From: JAWKTT01 sp041398965
GTDB taxonomy: Bacteria; Planctomycetota; Planctomycetia; Planctomycetales; Planctomycetaceae
Reading direction: 5' to 3'
Length of the DNA: 64,000 bases
Assembly: GCA_041398965.1 (NCBI GenBank)
Contig: JAWKTT010000005.1
Span: forward strand, 186,001-250,000
Shown here: positions 1-8,843 of the stretch, one piece after another
Layout: each line of letters begins with the position of its first letter
Position numbering within the stretch: position 1 is the stretch's first letter
The notes under the pieces: model-generated
Databases searched by the model: none
Told to the model about the DNA's origin: nothing
What the model saw: the letters and a program-made list of their open reading frames with translations, nothing else
Made by a program: the position numbers and the translations under genes

Positions 1-1
1 A

Positions 2-124
2 GCTGCGACCGCAAAGGCGCTCGGCAAAGCCATGCGGCACGAGCCAAGCATCGACTGGCTGTTAGAGAATCAGGATCAGGTGCAGCACTGCTTCCACGAG
101 ATGGCACTTAAAGGGGAAATCTAA
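2..124 (+). CDS. C-terminal end of an unidentified protein (truncated by window edge)
   Basis: An open frame runs in from the left edge and ends at a TAA at 122-124. It gives about 40 residues ending in HEMALKGEI, with a balanced hydrophilic composition that looks like real coding sequence rather than chance. No start is visible because the gene begins outside the window. The fragment is too short to assign to a family. About 165 bp separate it from the MMPL transporter gene, so whether the two are co-transcribed is unknown. Confidence 0.4.
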   Translation, partial: AATAKALGKAMRHEPSIDWLLENQDQVQHCFHEMALKGEI

Positions 125-290
125 GGCTTCGACGGACAGGGGCTGCGATCAGGAATGTGCTTCACCAGTGACGTGGCATCTGCGGGAGCGTGATGACATG
201 GCATCGCCATGGCGAAGTTGAAGCAGGGTGGTTCGTCGGGCGAACGGTTCATTCATCACTCGATAGAGCGAGTAGAGGTTTAGGTCGAGT

Positions 291-2960
291 ATGTATCACG
301 CCTTGGGACAAGGCATCAGCCGGTATGCAATACTGACGGTCGTTCTTTGGATCGCACTGTTCGGGCTGACGCGCGCCCTTGCGCCTGATTGGTCGTCCGT
401 GGCGGCGAATGGCGAGTTTGCTTTTCTTCCGGACGATGCCCCCAGCGTCCTCGCTCAAGAAACGTATCGCCGCGCTTTTTTGAACGAGTTGTCCTCGGAG
501 TCGCGGTCGCAGGGGGCAGGCTCGGGGGCCTTCTGGTCGCTGGTGCAGGACCCACTCGGCAGCAATATCGTCTTGGTGGTACGTCGTGAGGACCGCGCCG
601 ATGGATTGCAGCCAGCTGACTACGATTTCGTCCGGAATCATCTGCTCAAACAACTTGCGGAAATCCAGCGGACCACGCCAAAGTCGTCGGAAGTGATGCG
701 GAAGGACTGGTCGGAACAGGTCCCGGCGAATGAGCAAATCATTCGAGCAACGATGAGTTTTACCGACGAAAGCGTCGGTCCGTTATTGGTCAGCGAAGAT
801 GGACATGCCGGTCTTGTCTTGATCACGCTGCAGACTGAATTCCTCGACATGAGCAACCGAGTTGTCGCCCAACGCATCGAAGAGATGCTGGCAGACCCCG
901 GTTTTCGGCGGGAGATGATGCAGGGGCTCGACATCAAACCGAGCGGGTCTGCGATCGTCGGTCGAGACATGCTTCAAGCGGAGCGAACTTCCGCGAGTCG
1001 GACAGAGAGTTCGACAATCGTGCTCGTCGTCGTGCTCTTGCTGTTCTTATATCGTGCTCCGATCCTCGCACTTATCCCACTCATCACCGTGGGGATGGCT
1101 GTATCGGTGACCAAAGGGGTCTTGGCGATCCTCTCCAGTTGGGGCTGGGTCTCGGTGTTCAATGGACTCGAGACGTATGTGACTGTCGTCGTGTACGGAG
1201 CGGGAGTGGATTACTGCCTGTTTCTCATCGCGAGATATAAGGAAGAACTCGATCATGGTCACAGCTTCCATGAGGCAATAGCCGCTGCGGTGGGACGCGT
1301 CGGTTCCGCCCTGGCAACCAGTGCCGGGACTAGTATTGTTGGCATTGGCATGATGATGTTTGCCGAGTTTGGCAAGTTTCGACAGGCAGGACTGGCGATC
1401 TCGCTGGGATTGGCGATCGTCCTGCTGGCGTCCATCACATTGACCCCCGCGTTTCTGGTGCTGTTTCGACGTGTCGCGTTCTGGCCGGACATGCGATCCG
1501 AACAAATCGCCGTCGATTCGGGATGGATGCCGACACTCAGCCTGACCGCTCTCCTTGACGAAAGCCAACTACTGCGTCGTGGCTGGGAATGGATCGGGCG
1601 GCAGCTGTTACGTCAGCCCGGACGCATCTTTTTAGTCGTTTTCGCCTGCTGTCTCCCCTTTGCGATCATGGGGTATCATGCTCAGGATAAACTGAGTTAC
1701 GGTCTTTTGAGCGACCTTCCCCAGCAAGACCCCAGCGTGGTCGGGGCGAAGGCGGTTCAGACGAATTTTCCTGCCGGAGTGACCGGCGTCATTACAGTGC
1801 TAATCCGCTATCCCGACATCAAACCAGATGATCCAGCCGCTCACGTTGGTCGCGAGATCACGGAGAAGGTCGCCAACCATCTTCTCGAAAACGCCGAGAG
1901 ACTCGGCGTCGATTACGTCCGTTGCGAACGATATCCCATGGGGACATCGAAGCAGGGACGCGATCGTTTCCGGTCGCTGTCGGCCCGGGAAGTGCGCATC
2001 ATTAACGCCAAGATTGGGAAGGGAGTATACGAGAGCACAGCCGATGGACTGGTTTTGCGGATCGATGTGGTCACCGATCAAGACCCCTTCACCCGCACAA
2101 GCATGGATCAGCTTGATCGAATTGAAAAGGAAATTGGGGCGATGCTTCCAGCCTCTCCAGAGGAAATGGTCAATCAAAACTCTGGTGGGATGCAATTCGA
2201 TGCCGAAGGGAACATCATCGAACCGGCGGAGGCAACGTCCACGAGTGATCCCCCAATCGATCAACCCATCGCTGCATCACCAGAGCAGTCTGGAACGAAA
2301 GATCTCCCGAAGAAGGAGCCCCAATGGCAAATCGCCACGCTCGGCCCGACCGCCAGTCTCCGTGACCTGAAGAGTTCGACCGACCGCGACCGTGTGCTGA
2401 TTGATATTCTCGTGGTCATTTCGGTTTATCTACTGCTCGTCTTGCTGCTGCGGCAGCCTGCGGTCTGTGCCTACTTAATTGTCAGCGTTGTCTTCAGTTA
2501 TCTGGTGACGATGGGATTCACCTATCTGGTCTTCTGGGGTCTGTATCAAGAGGGCTTTTCCGGTCTCGACTGGAAGGTGCCGATTTACTTGTTCACCATC
2601 CTGATTGCGATGGGGGAAGACTACAACATCCTGCTGATGGCCCGGGTGGTCGAAGAACAAAAGACTCATGGCAACGTGGGGGGAGTCATCGTCGCCCTCA
2701 CGAAGACCGGCAGCATTATTTCGAGTTGCGGGATCATCATGGCGGGGACCTTCGGGTCCCTGATGATGGGATCGCTGATGGGAATGATTCAACTCGGTTT
2801 CGCACTTGCGTTTGGTGTTCTCCTCGACACCTTTCTCGTCCGCCCGATCCTCGTCCCAGCCTACCTTGTTCTGCTCCACAGCGGCCGCCTCGGTCCCCTC
2901 GGTTCCTACCTGGGCGCCCTCCCCTCCACGCCATCCGATTCGGACGCAGTCGCCGAGTGA
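291..2960 (+). CDS. MMPL/RND-family transporter
   Basis: An 889-residue integral membrane protein with the two-fold MMPL layout. A first membrane segment lies at about residues 12-30, followed by a large extracytoplasmic domain and a cluster of membrane segments at about 235-395. A second large loop follows, then a second cluster at about 700-870. Both halves carry the proton-relay type signature seen in MMPL and RND proteins: GAGVDYCLFLIARY near residue 303 and GEDYNILLMAR near residue 776. A Pro/Ser/Glu-rich linker around 640-680 precedes the second membrane cluster. Members export lipids, hopanoids or small molecules using the proton gradient; the substrate here cannot be told from sequence. 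The ATG at 291 is preceded by an AGG a few bases upstream. No adaptor or outer-membrane gene lies next to it. Confidence 0.88.
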   Translation: MYHALGQGISRYAILTVVLWIALFGLTRALAPDWSSVAANGEFAFLPDDAPSVLAQETYRRAFLNELSSESRSQGAGSGAFWSLVQDPLGSNIVLVVRREDRADGLQPADYDFVRNHLLKQLAEIQRTTPKSSEVMRKDWSEQVPANEQIIRATMSFTDESVGPLLVSEDGHAGLVLITLQTEFLDMSNRVVAQRIEEMLADPGFRREMMQGLDIKPSGSAIVGRDMLQAERTSASRTESSTIVLVVVLLLFLYRAPILALIPLITVGMAVSVTKGVLAILSSWGWVSVFNGLETYVTVVVYGAGVDYCLFLIARYKEELDHGHSFHEAIAAAVGRVGSALATSAGTSIVGIGMMMFAEFGKFRQAGLAISLGLAIVLLASITLTPAFLVLFRRVAFWPDMRSEQIAVDSGWMPTLSLTALLDESQLLRRGWEWIGRQLLRQPGRIFLVVFACCLPFAIMGYHAQDKLSYGLLSDLPQQDPSVVGAKAVQTNFPAGVTGVITVLIRYPDIKPDDPAAHVGREITEKVANHLLENAERLGVDYVRCERYPMGTSKQGRDRFRSLSAREVRIINAKIGKGVYESTADGLVLRIDVVTDQDPFTRTSMDQLDRIEKEIGAMLPASPEEMVNQNSGGMQFDAEGNIIEPAEATSTSDPPIDQPIAASPEQSGTKDLPKKEPQWQIATLGPTASLRDLKSSTDRDRVLIDILVVISVYLLLVLLLRQPAVCAYLIVSVVFSYLVTMGFTYLVFWGLYQEGFSGLDWKVPIYLFTILIAMGEDYNILLMARVVEEQKTHGNVGGVIVALTKTGSIISSCGIIMAGTFGSLMMGSLMGMIQLGFALAFGVLLDTFLVRPILVPAYLVLLHSGRLGPLGSYLGALPSTPSDSDAVAE

Positions 2961-3133
2961 ACACGGGACTTTGGCGCAACAGTCCGAGTTCCCTGACGGA
3001 TATTGTCCCCATACCCAAAGCAGATAAGGGATGGATGTGAATCGTTGGGTTACGGCGAAAAAGCGTCGGGGCGCCCAATGCCGTCGATTGAATAGCAATC
3101 ACAACGGTGGGGAGGACACACCAGACACTTCCG

Positions 3134-3415
3134 CAGCCCGTTGAAAAACGACCGTGGGGCAGGTTTTTAACCTGCATTGCACACGGAATCCCAGATCTGA
3201 CCTCGTTTCAGGACGATTTGTCGTTAGCGAAGACAGTCTATTTTTCGGTCTTTGGGCGTAACCTCTTTTGCAGCGATGATGTGCGGCGAACACCGAATTG
3301 TCCGTGCGCAAATGAGTCTAACCTGACACGAGCATCTCGAACACTCTTCTCCGAGACACCGAAAGGCACCATGTCAGGTTGGAAATCCTGTCCCACGTTT
3401 TCCACAGGCTGCTAA
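3134..3415 (-). mobile_element. MITE-like dispersed repeat, copy C (long variant)
   Basis: One of three related copies in this window. On the minus strand it begins AGCAGCCTGTGGAAAACG, continues through a block containing CCTGACATGGTGCC and GTCTCGG, and ends in a segment matching the far end of the other copies (CCACGGTCGT followed by TTTTTCAACGGGCTG). The ends are imperfect inverted repeats of each other. This copy is about 280 bp, roughly 150 bp longer than the other two because of extra sequence between the conserved ends. It holds no convincing gene and occupies most of the gap between the MMPL gene and the lipoprotein gene. Confidence 0.6.
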
Positions 3416-3459
3416 GCCAACCGACGATTTCGACGCAGACTTGGCGACCGAGATGGACG

Positions 3460-3888
3460 CTAGAAATCGAGGTCGAAGTTCTTGTCGGTCAGACCGGCGG
3501 CGGGGACATCGGCTTCGAGTTCAGACTTGGTGTTGTACTTTACTGGAACGACGACCGCGTCGGGGTTCGGGGCGCCGTTTTCGTCCGTTGCTCCGTCCTT
3601 CACGATGCGGACCGTGTGTTTGCCAAGCGTGGCTCCCATCAGGTCGCGATTAAAGGTCAGTTCGTACTCCCCCTGCTCGTTCGTCATTGCGGATGATGGA
3701 CTTCTCTTGCCATCTTCGGCTTCGACCGGTTCGAAGGTGATGGAAGCAAACGGCAACGGCTCTCCTTTTCGCAGGACTTTTCCTTTGACAGGGGCGACAG
3801 CCGGCGCATCATCCGCACCCCCACCACATCCGCAGATCATCAGGGTCAGCGAGGCAACCAGTAGCGAGCTTGCCAATCGATTCAACAT
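3460..3888 (-). CDS. Small exported lipoprotein with carboxypeptidase-regulatory-like (beta-sandwich) domain
   Basis: The chosen start at 3888 gives a classic lipoprotein signal peptide (MLNRLASSLLVASLTLMICG followed by the lipobox Cys), so the mature protein of about 120 residues should be lipid-anchored. The open frame extends further upstream, but starting there would bury the signal peptide. The mature part reads as a single CnaB/carboxypeptidase-regulatory-like domain: PVKGKVLRKGEPLPFASI, then TNEQGEYELTF and GKHTVRIV. Planctomycetes carry many such lipoproteins directly downstream of DUF1559 genes, and that is the arrangement here on the minus strand. The specific role is unknown. A 12-bp hairpin lies in the spacer between the two genes. 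Confidence 0.75.
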   Translation of the reverse strand: MLNRLASSLLVASLTLMICGCGGGADDAPAVAPVKGKVLRKGEPLPFASITFEPVEAEDGKRSPSSAMTNEQGEYELTFNRDLMGATLGKHTVRIVKDGATDENGAPNPDAVVVPVKYNTKSELEADVPAAGLTDKNFDLDF

Positions 3889-3953
3889 GTCATCGGTCCT
3901 GTTTGTTGTTGTCTTAGACGGAAGTGCGATTTTGCGTGTGTCTGTAAGCAGAA

Positions 3954-3983
3954 CGTTCCGCACACAACAGGGTGTGCGGAACG
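3954..3983 (-). other. 12-bp perfect intergenic hairpin
   Basis: CGTTCCGCACAC (3954-3965) and GTGTGCGGAACG (3972-3983) form a perfect 12-bp stem with a 6-nt loop between the DUF1559 gene and the lipoprotein gene. No T-run follows on the minus strand, so it may be an attenuator or mRNA-processing stem rather than a simple terminator. Confidence 0.5.
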
Positions 3984-4593
3984 CGAGAGTTCCTCAGCAA
4001 TTTGGGCCGGATCCTCCCCGCAAGTCGGGGGTGTCAGGCGATCAACTCACAACGATTAAGGGACCCCAACAGAAAGACCATCGTCACGAACGCCGAGGCG
4101 CTGATAGACACCGGCATTGGGCCCGAGTCCACCATCGTTCTGGCCACCAGCTCCGGTGTAATCATTGTTGAAGTCGATGTTCTCGCTGATGAAGATGACC
4201 TTTCCGTCACCCATGGCAAAGTGTGTGCCTCCTGGATGACGACTGCTGAAACCGTACACGCAAGTCACCGAACTCCCTACCAGTCCACCGTAGAGATTCC
4301 CACCGGTGTAGCGTTGGTTTGGCTTCTGGTAGACATTCCCCAACGAGTAGTTTCCACCGCGAGGACCGTCGCCGCTGCCGTTGTTGGTTCCCGCCCAAGT
4401 TCCCGCTCCACACTCGGCATCACGTTCGCCGAGAAAGAAGACGTTACTCTGTCCATCCGTAATCTTGGCGAAACGAGTAAAGCTGCGGTAGAAGATGACC
4501 CCGTCGTTGTTTGTCACACTAAACCGCTTGCGACCCGCACAGGCAACATAATTCGCTGTTCCGATGTATCGGTCAGCGATGGCCGGTGACGCG

Positions 4594-4604
4594 GTTGGGA
4601 AGTC
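4594..4604. repeat. Target-site duplication, left copy
   Basis: GTTGGGAAGTC flanks the left end of the insertion sequence and is repeated exactly at 6148-6158. It is part of the interrupted DUF1559 coding sequence on both sides. Confidence 0.8.
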
Positions 4605-6147
4605 GGGCGGATTCAGGATTTGTTGGAAAAAATCAGCCGGGGAATTGGTGTAGGCGAAAGTCCCTGAGGCTCGGTAAAGAGTGGTTTGCAAAGACTGCTT
4701 TTCACGGAGGACTCAGGGATGAGCGAAGAGTACCAACGGTTGCAGGATGCGGCCAGAGATGTTGATCGGGGAGATTGCCGAACTGGAGAAAAATCACCGT
4801 GTGCACTCCGCGGCGGAGTTGGCCGAGATGGAACGGCGGTTGGATGAGTTGGCGGTGAAGAGAAGTTCGCTGGCCAAGGGGATGATCCTGCTGAACAGCC
4901 GCGAGCGACCCGGAGTTTCAGCAGCAGCAGAAAGAATTCATCCGCCAGTTGCCTCAGAAGTACCATTCCCACGGAGTGCGTCGCAAGGTTGTGCATTTGC
5001 CCGGTAATGTCGACGTGACTGTTCACGTGACGTATTACCATCGGCAGAAAGATCCTGCCAAGGCGTCTCGTAAGCCGAAGCGAGGACTGTTCCCGGCTTT
5101 GATGCTGCTGGGGATTGCCAACAGCCTGACGCCCACTGTTCGCCGCCGACGTGGCCAAAGCCTCGGCACTGCTGGGATCATTCGAAGAAGCCCAAGAGAT
5201 GCTCTCTGAGGCAGGCATCGCGGTCAGCGTGAACACGCTGCGAAGGTCTGTGGTCACATCGGCCAAAAGCTCGTGCAGCTGACATCGTCTGGGAGCATGC
5301 ACGTGGCTGGAAATGTGAAGGGCCGCCGCATCGTGGTCAGTCTGGATGGGGGCCGTGTCCGCCTGCGAGAACCTCGCAAAGGGCGGACGAAGAAAGGTCG
5401 CAGGAAGTTTGCGGCCAATCAGCGAGCCCCGGCTGTTCATCATTTATCCGGTCGATGACGAAGGCCGCATGGCCGCTGACTTCGCACCCATCATCGACGG
5501 CACGCTGGCCTCTTGCGATCGTCTGTTTGAAATACTGCAGGCGTATCTGAGCAGCATCAACATCGCACAAGCATCGCGGGTGCTGTTCGTGGCCGATGGA
5601 GCAACGTGGATCTGGCGGAGAATTCCGAAACTGATCAAGACCCTCCAATTGCAGGATGAACAGGTTCAGCAACTGATCGACTTCTGGCACGCGGTCGAAT
5701 ACCTCGGCAAGATCGCAGACAGCAAAAACCTGACCGGTTCAAAACGCAAGCACTGGGTGATGATTCAGAAGAAGCGACTGCTGCGAGGTGAGATCGGGTC
5801 GGTCGTGATTGAGTTGAAGGCCTTTCTATCAGGTCGCCGCACCAAGTCACAAACAACCTGGCTGAACTACTTCATGACACACGGTTTGACGCATCGCCGG
5901 ATGGATTACTCGACCTCACGCAGCCATCACCTGCCAATCGGCAGCGGCGCGTGGAGAGCGCGATTCGCCGTGTGATCAACCTGCGCGAGTGAAGAGCAAC
6001 TCGATGTACTGGCTGCGAGAAAACGCCGAAACCATGATTCGCCTCCTTGCCTGGCTCAAAGCAGGAAGAGCCGAAGAACTCTTCCTGCAAACAACTTACA
6101 ACACCATCAGCCTCGCCGCATAATCCCAACACACCAAGAATCCGCCC
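4605..6147 (+). mobile_element. Decayed insertion sequence (ISKra4-like) inserted in DUF1559 gene
   Basis: The element is 1,543 bp. Its ends are imperfect 22-bp inverted repeats: GGGCGGATTC at the left end and its complement GAATCCGCCC at the right, matching at 18 of 22 positions over the full stretch. It is flanked by an 11-bp direct repeat of target sequence. The GGG-type terminus and the length suit the ISKra4 family as I recall it, and the transposase fragments agree, but I could not search ISfinder, so the family is tentative. Most of the interior is one transposase gene broken by several frameshifts. Confidence 0.75.
4719..6123 (+). pseudogene. Transposase pseudogene, multiple frameshifts
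   Basis: The reading can be followed from MSEEYQRLQDAAR near 4719 to the TAA at 6121-6123, but only by changing frame at least six times. Recognisable pieces in order: EIAELEKNHRVHSAAELAEM (from about 4765), a HLPGNVDVTVHVTYYH stretch (about 5000), LLGSFEEAQEMLSEAGIAV (about 5165), RRIVVSLDGGRVRLREPRKG (about 5325, likely holding the first catalytic Asp), a long intact block from about 5430 to 5945, then ESAIRRVINLR and NSMYWLRENAETMIRLLAWL near the end. One frameshift is a single-base loss at 5950 within the GSGAVES motif. The protein cannot be made from this copy. Family assignment (ISKra4-like) is from memory of similar planctomycete transposases. Confidence 0.7.
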
Positions 6148-6158
6148 GTTGGGAAGTC
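6148..6158. repeat. Target-site duplication, right copy
   Basis: Exact second copy of GTTGGGAAGTC, directly abutting the right inverted repeat of the insertion sequence. Confidence 0.8.
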
Positions 6159-6599
6159 GGGATCATGAATTGATCCGTTCTGAGCCTTCATGTTGGCATT
6201 CGTTTCATCTGAGGTGTCGGAAGGACAGCGATAGATATCCATCCCCGTCTGGAGCAGCTGAAACTGGTTCTGTAACGCGTTGTTGAATGGCGATCGATTA
6301 ACGTTTAACTGATCGAACATCGGCTTCTGCTCAACGAAAGACAGCATCCGCGCTCCCCAGCCCCATTCTGGACCGGTGCTTGTCGCACTCATTGGGAGTC
6401 CCTTGTTGACCCCTTCGTAGTTATGGAACGCGATGACAATATTGTGCAAATGGTCCTGACATTGACTTCGACGAGCCGCCTCTCGTACGGACTGCACAGC
6501 AGGGAGTAGCAACGCGACGAGGATGGCGATAATGGCGATGACCACCAGCAACTCAATCAGCGTAAAACCTCGACGTTTTCGCAACAGTTGACCGGACAT

Positions 6600-7632
6600 G
6601 AAACACTCCTTGAAAAAAGGGAAAAGGCTCCAACACAACAGGTGGCATCGAACGAACAGTTGCAGCAACAAAACCAATAGAAAATGAAGAACTTCAACAA
6701 ACAGAGAAGTTCGATGGTTATCGCGGACTACAACATTTCGAGAATAGGAGAAACTGCGAGAAAGGTTCGCACGAGCTGGCGCAAGATATAGGCCAGAGTA
6801 TCACTAATTTCTATGGTAGGATGTCCTGTTCTTCGCTGTCAACCTTGTCATGGCTTCTAATCGGGCAGTCTGCGGTTCCAAAGTTGGTGAATTCACCGGG
6901 TCATTCGACATAAACATCGCATGATGCCGAATTCAGCGGATGTTTGCGAAGTAGAGTTTGGCATCACCCAATTGCGTGGTTTTCTGGAAAAACCACGTCG
7001 ACCAAGAGCCGATGGGGGTGACGATGCCGTGTGGATCGCCAAGAATTCCGGTTTTATTGGAGTCGACGGTCTTCTGAGCAATCATGCAGAATCCCCTCTG
7101 GTCGCCAGGAGTCGATCCTGGTCTCGGCACTCGCGGTCCGTTCGATGCGACTTTCGATCACGACCACTGTCAGCGTTCTTCTGTTGAAAAGGAACGGCGT
7201 CCAGCGTCGCTCAACCATTGGGGTGACACAACGAAGAGAACGATTGTGACGAATAGGTGAAGCGGGGTGGGGAATTCTTCATGAGTTGTCTGAAATTCCA
7301 AGGATCGGCAGGGCTGACATGCCCGATTCTTCACAAGGGCAGATTCGTGCGCGCATGGTGAAGCCCTGCGCGGGTCATCCTTGACTGGCCTTCAACGATG
7401 CGACGACGAGGAGAGTCACCACGCCCCGCGTGTCATCAGTTCCCAACTCGTCGATATGAACCGGCCTGCGCAAGCTGGCCTCCACACGGAAATTGCCGAC
7501 AATCAGCCAGTCGAGTTGGAAGGTTCGCGTTGGTTTTTGAAGATGAGTCGTTGCGTCACGCCATTCCCCCTCTTTACGATGCCTTCAGAGGGGCCCACGA
7601 TTGGCGGGCGGTCCCTGCCAGACTGAATTCTC
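6600..7632. other. About 1 kb without a supportable gene
   Basis: Only short open frames with atypical composition occur here on both strands, none starting behind a good ribosome binding site. The minus strand at about 6933-7095 reads as a 55-residue stretch ending GDAKLYFANIR, which could be a relic of a gene, but I recognise no family. The DUF1559 promoter should lie just above 6600. Confidence 0.4.
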
Positions 7633-7645
7633 GGGAGTAGTTGCC

Positions 7646-8164
7646 GTGACTCGAAACTCGTTGGCCCTGACATCGCTGGTTGCGGCGATCCCCGGGGGTT
7701 TCATGGCGTATCTGTTGATCATGGCATTTCTCTCAAATCCCGAGAAAATGCCAACGATGCTCAACGTCGTCAACGGGGTCGCACTGCTCGTCAGCGTACT
7801 TCTCGCACTCGGTCCCATCGCGATCCTGCTGTTCATTCGAGTGAAGCCCTCGAATGAGGAGACTGCTGAAGCGGTCGGAGCCGGGACGGGTGCCGCCGCC
7901 ATTGCAGCCGGAGGCGTTGGAGCCGCCGCCGCTGCCGATTGGGGAAACGCCGATGAACCGTTCGAAATGGACGACGACAACGACCCCTTCGCCTCGGCTG
8001 ATGGTGACGACGATGTCGAAGCGGCCGCGTTCGAAGATGATGATTTCGGTGCCGACGATGACTTTGGCGGTGACGACCTCTCCGCCGAAGCCGCGGACGA
8101 TGACGCCTTCGAGTTCGACGATGACGACGAATTGAACTTTGACGATGACGACGAGTTCAAGTAG
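7646..8164 (+). CDS. Small two-helix membrane protein with very acidic C-terminal tail
   Basis: A GTG at 7646 with GGGAG eight bases upstream gives a 172-residue protein; a TTG at 7601 in the same frame is less likely. Two hydrophobic helices lie at about residues 5-30 and 40-62 (SLVAAIPGGFMAYLLIMAFL and VVNGVALLVSVLLALGP). An Ala/Gly-rich spacer follows, then a tail of about 75 residues made almost only of Asp, Glu, Phe and Ala, ending in DDDDEFK. The tail should be disordered and could bind cations or a basic partner. Similar acidic-tailed short membrane proteins occur in planctomycete genomes without a known role. I do not recognise a named family. Confidence 0.6.
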   Translation: MTRNSLALTSLVAAIPGGFMAYLLIMAFLSNPEKMPTMLNVVNGVALLVSVLLALGPIAILLFIRVKPSNEETAEAVGAGTGAAAIAAGGVGAAAAADWGNADEPFEMDDDNDPFASADGDDDVEAAAFEDDDFGADDDFGGDDLSAEAADDDAFEFDDDDELNFDDDDEFK

Positions 8165-8604
8165 TCAACTTCCAGACGTCAACAACTTGCGACAAACTTG
8201 TGCCGCAGGGATCGCCGTTTGTCGAAGTCCGTTGTGGCTTTCGCTGAGAATGTTGTCCAACGACAGCGTGTCAGGGGAAAGATTGCAGGAACATGCATTC
8301 GCATCCGTGGAAACAATCCACAGAAATCTCCCCCTCAGATATCGGCCCGCTTGGCTGACGACCCGGCTCGTCTCGTTGGTCGCAAGCTGAGTCAGAATCG
8401 TCGGATCAAGCCCCCTGACGCACCGCACGGAATTCCCTCAGGAGATGGAGCCATACTGTTCCGCCCAAAGATTCGGGAGATGCGTCTCGGTTGGGAACGA
8501 CAGGGGGGCATTCCCCGGATTGTGATCCTCGCCAACGGGTGATCTTTGTTGTCAGCCTCTCCCTCTTACCCGCTATCGACTTTCTTATTTCATAGGACTT
8601 TCCA

Positions 8605-8712
8605 GCGGGGAAGAGGGCCGGGGTGAGGGGGAATAAGACGTGGCATCGATCAAGCCAATTTGGCCAAACGGAAGGTCACTGTTCGCCCCCTCATCCCGAC
8701 CTTCTCCCCCCG
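8605..8712. repeat. Inverted repeat with CCCCTCAcccCGgcC-type arms in a 680-bp gene-free gap
   Basis: Left arm GGGGAAGAGGGCCGGGGTGA (8607-8626) and right arm TCATCCCGACCTTCTCCCCC (8691-8710) are inverted and largely complementary around a spacer of about 65 bp. Such arms are common between genes in planctomycetes, so this is probably a dispersed intergenic repeat. The rest of 8165-8843 holds only short open frames that I cannot support as genes. Confidence 0.5.
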
Positions 8713-8843
8713 TGGGAACGCGGTCTGAAGTCGGAGCCTCGTCAGCGGGGGAGAAGGAGTTTCGCGTCGGCTGACGCCTCCGGTTCGGGGAGTTGCCATG
8801 TGGGGAATGCACCCACGACAGGGAATCTCAAACCCCTCTCTTC

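Larger units (their letters stand above)
4056..6599 (-). pseudogene. DUF1559 protein with prepilin-type N-terminus, split by an insertion sequence
   Basis: The 5' part (6599 down to about 6148) encodes MSGQLLRKRRGFTLIELL with the type IV-prepilin cleavage/methylation motif and a long hydrophobic helix, then the YRCPSD region of DUF1559. The 3' part (about 4604 down to 4056) encodes the C-terminal HPGGTHFAMGDGKVIFI motif typical of the family. An insertion at 4605-6147 separates them. Removing the insertion plus one copy of the 11-bp duplication restores a single frame of about 329 residues, a normal family length, reading through HDPDFPTASPAI. The start at 6599 is supported by AAGGAGTG 5-12 bases upstream. 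DUF1559 proteins are abundant exported planctomycete proteins, probably pilin-like. This copy should be inactive, or make only a truncated N-terminal piece. Confidence 0.85.

Noticed and set aside
8165..8542. Overlapping short frames (87 residues minus, 114 residues plus) after the acidic-tail gene
   Set aside because: Neither has a ribosome binding site or recognisable sequence and they overlap on opposite strands, so neither can be supported.
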